Part shown: piece by piece, positions 5,020 through 5,069 of the stretch
Layout: each line of letters begins with the position of its first letter
Numbering within the stretch: position 1 is the first letter of the stretch
From: Actinomycetota bacterium
GTDB lineage: Bacteria; Actinomycetota; Acidimicrobiia; Acidimicrobiales; Ilumatobacteraceae
Direction of reading: 5' to 3'
DNA length: 5,069 nucleotides
Assembly: GCA_005800965.1 (NCBI GenBank)
Contig: SYEA01000021.1
Location: forward strand, 1 to 5,069
Position numbers and translations under genes: made by a program
The notes under the pieces: model-generated
Seen by the model: the letters and a program-made list of their open reading frames with translations, nothing else
The model's database searches: none
What the model was told of the DNA's origin: nothing

Positions 5020-5037
5020 GATGCCGCAATTACCTTG

Positions 5038-5069
5038 CAGGGCAGGAGGGACTTGAACCCCCGACCGTC
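5038..5069 (-). tRNA. tRNA 3' end (partial), probably tRNA-Trp
   Basis: The minus strand shows a T-arm GGGGG-TTCAAGT-CCCTC, a 3' acceptor strand CTGCCCT and discriminator G, followed by CAA rather than CCA, so the CCA end is not encoded. The 5' half, including the anticodon, lies beyond the right edge, so identity cannot be read. Tryptophan is inferred from discriminator G, an acceptor compatible with a 5' AGGGCAG, and the widespread tRNA-Trp-secE-nusG order. The tRNA may be processed from the same transcript as secE, as the gap is only 39 nt. Confidence 0.85.

Noticed and set aside
1..5069. Mobile element, CRISPR array, phage defence or other novel protein system
   Set aside because: All coding space is filled by intact or edge-truncated housekeeping genes in a standard order, and no terminal inverted repeats, target duplications or spaced repeat arrays are seen.

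Overview
The window is a stretch of a bacterial ribosomal-protein and RNA-polymerase operon, all on the minus strand. Read in the direction of transcription (right to left) the order is: 3' part of a tRNA (probably tRNA-Trp), secE, nusG, rplK (L11), rplA (L1), rplJ (L10), rplL (L7/L12), and the first 443 codons of rpoB, which runs off the left edge inside the rifampicin-resistance region. Base composition looks moderately GC-rich by eye. Gene order (tRNA-secE-nusG-rplKAJL-rpoB), a SecE with a basic N-terminal extension and one membrane segment, and Actinobacteria-like RpoB wording (GLTHRRRLSALGP) suggest an actinobacterium. My best guess is the class Acidimicrobiia, perhaps a freshwater or marine lineage. 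This comes from remembered sequence flavour, not from a search.

Layout: 5038-5069 tRNA 3' end; 4999-5037 short secE leader without a Shine-Dalgarno site; 4702-4998 secE; 4052-4696 nusG, 5 nt after secE with its ribosome binding site inside the secE coding sequence; 3992-4051 spacer; 3563-3991 rplK; 3468-3562 spacer with a 12-bp palindrome and a 13-bp repeat element; 2766-3467 rplA; 2598-2765 a 168-nt structured leader before rplJ, where the L10-L7/L12 autoregulatory site would be expected; 2070-2597 rplJ; 1978-2069 spacer with a 10-bp direct repeat; 1597-1977 rplL; 1332-1596 a 265-nt spacer rich in RNA hairpins; 1-1331 rpoB. No stretch longer than 300 bases lacks a gene.

The genes link protein export (SecE), transcription elongation and ribosome coupling (NusG), the ribosomal stalk and L1 stalk (L11, L10, L7/L12, L1) and RNA polymerase beta. 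The proteins are orthodox. The interest lies mostly in the spacers. They hold hairpins whose non-Watson-Crick pairs are all G.U in the sense RNA, a 13-nt element shared by the rplK-rplA and rplA-rplJ spacers, and a probable attenuator or processing region before rpoB. Two protein details also deserve a look: threonine replaces a thiopeptide-site proline in L11, and the RpoB rifampicin region has three unusual substitutions. I see no mobile element, CRISPR array, toxin, or undescribed protein system.
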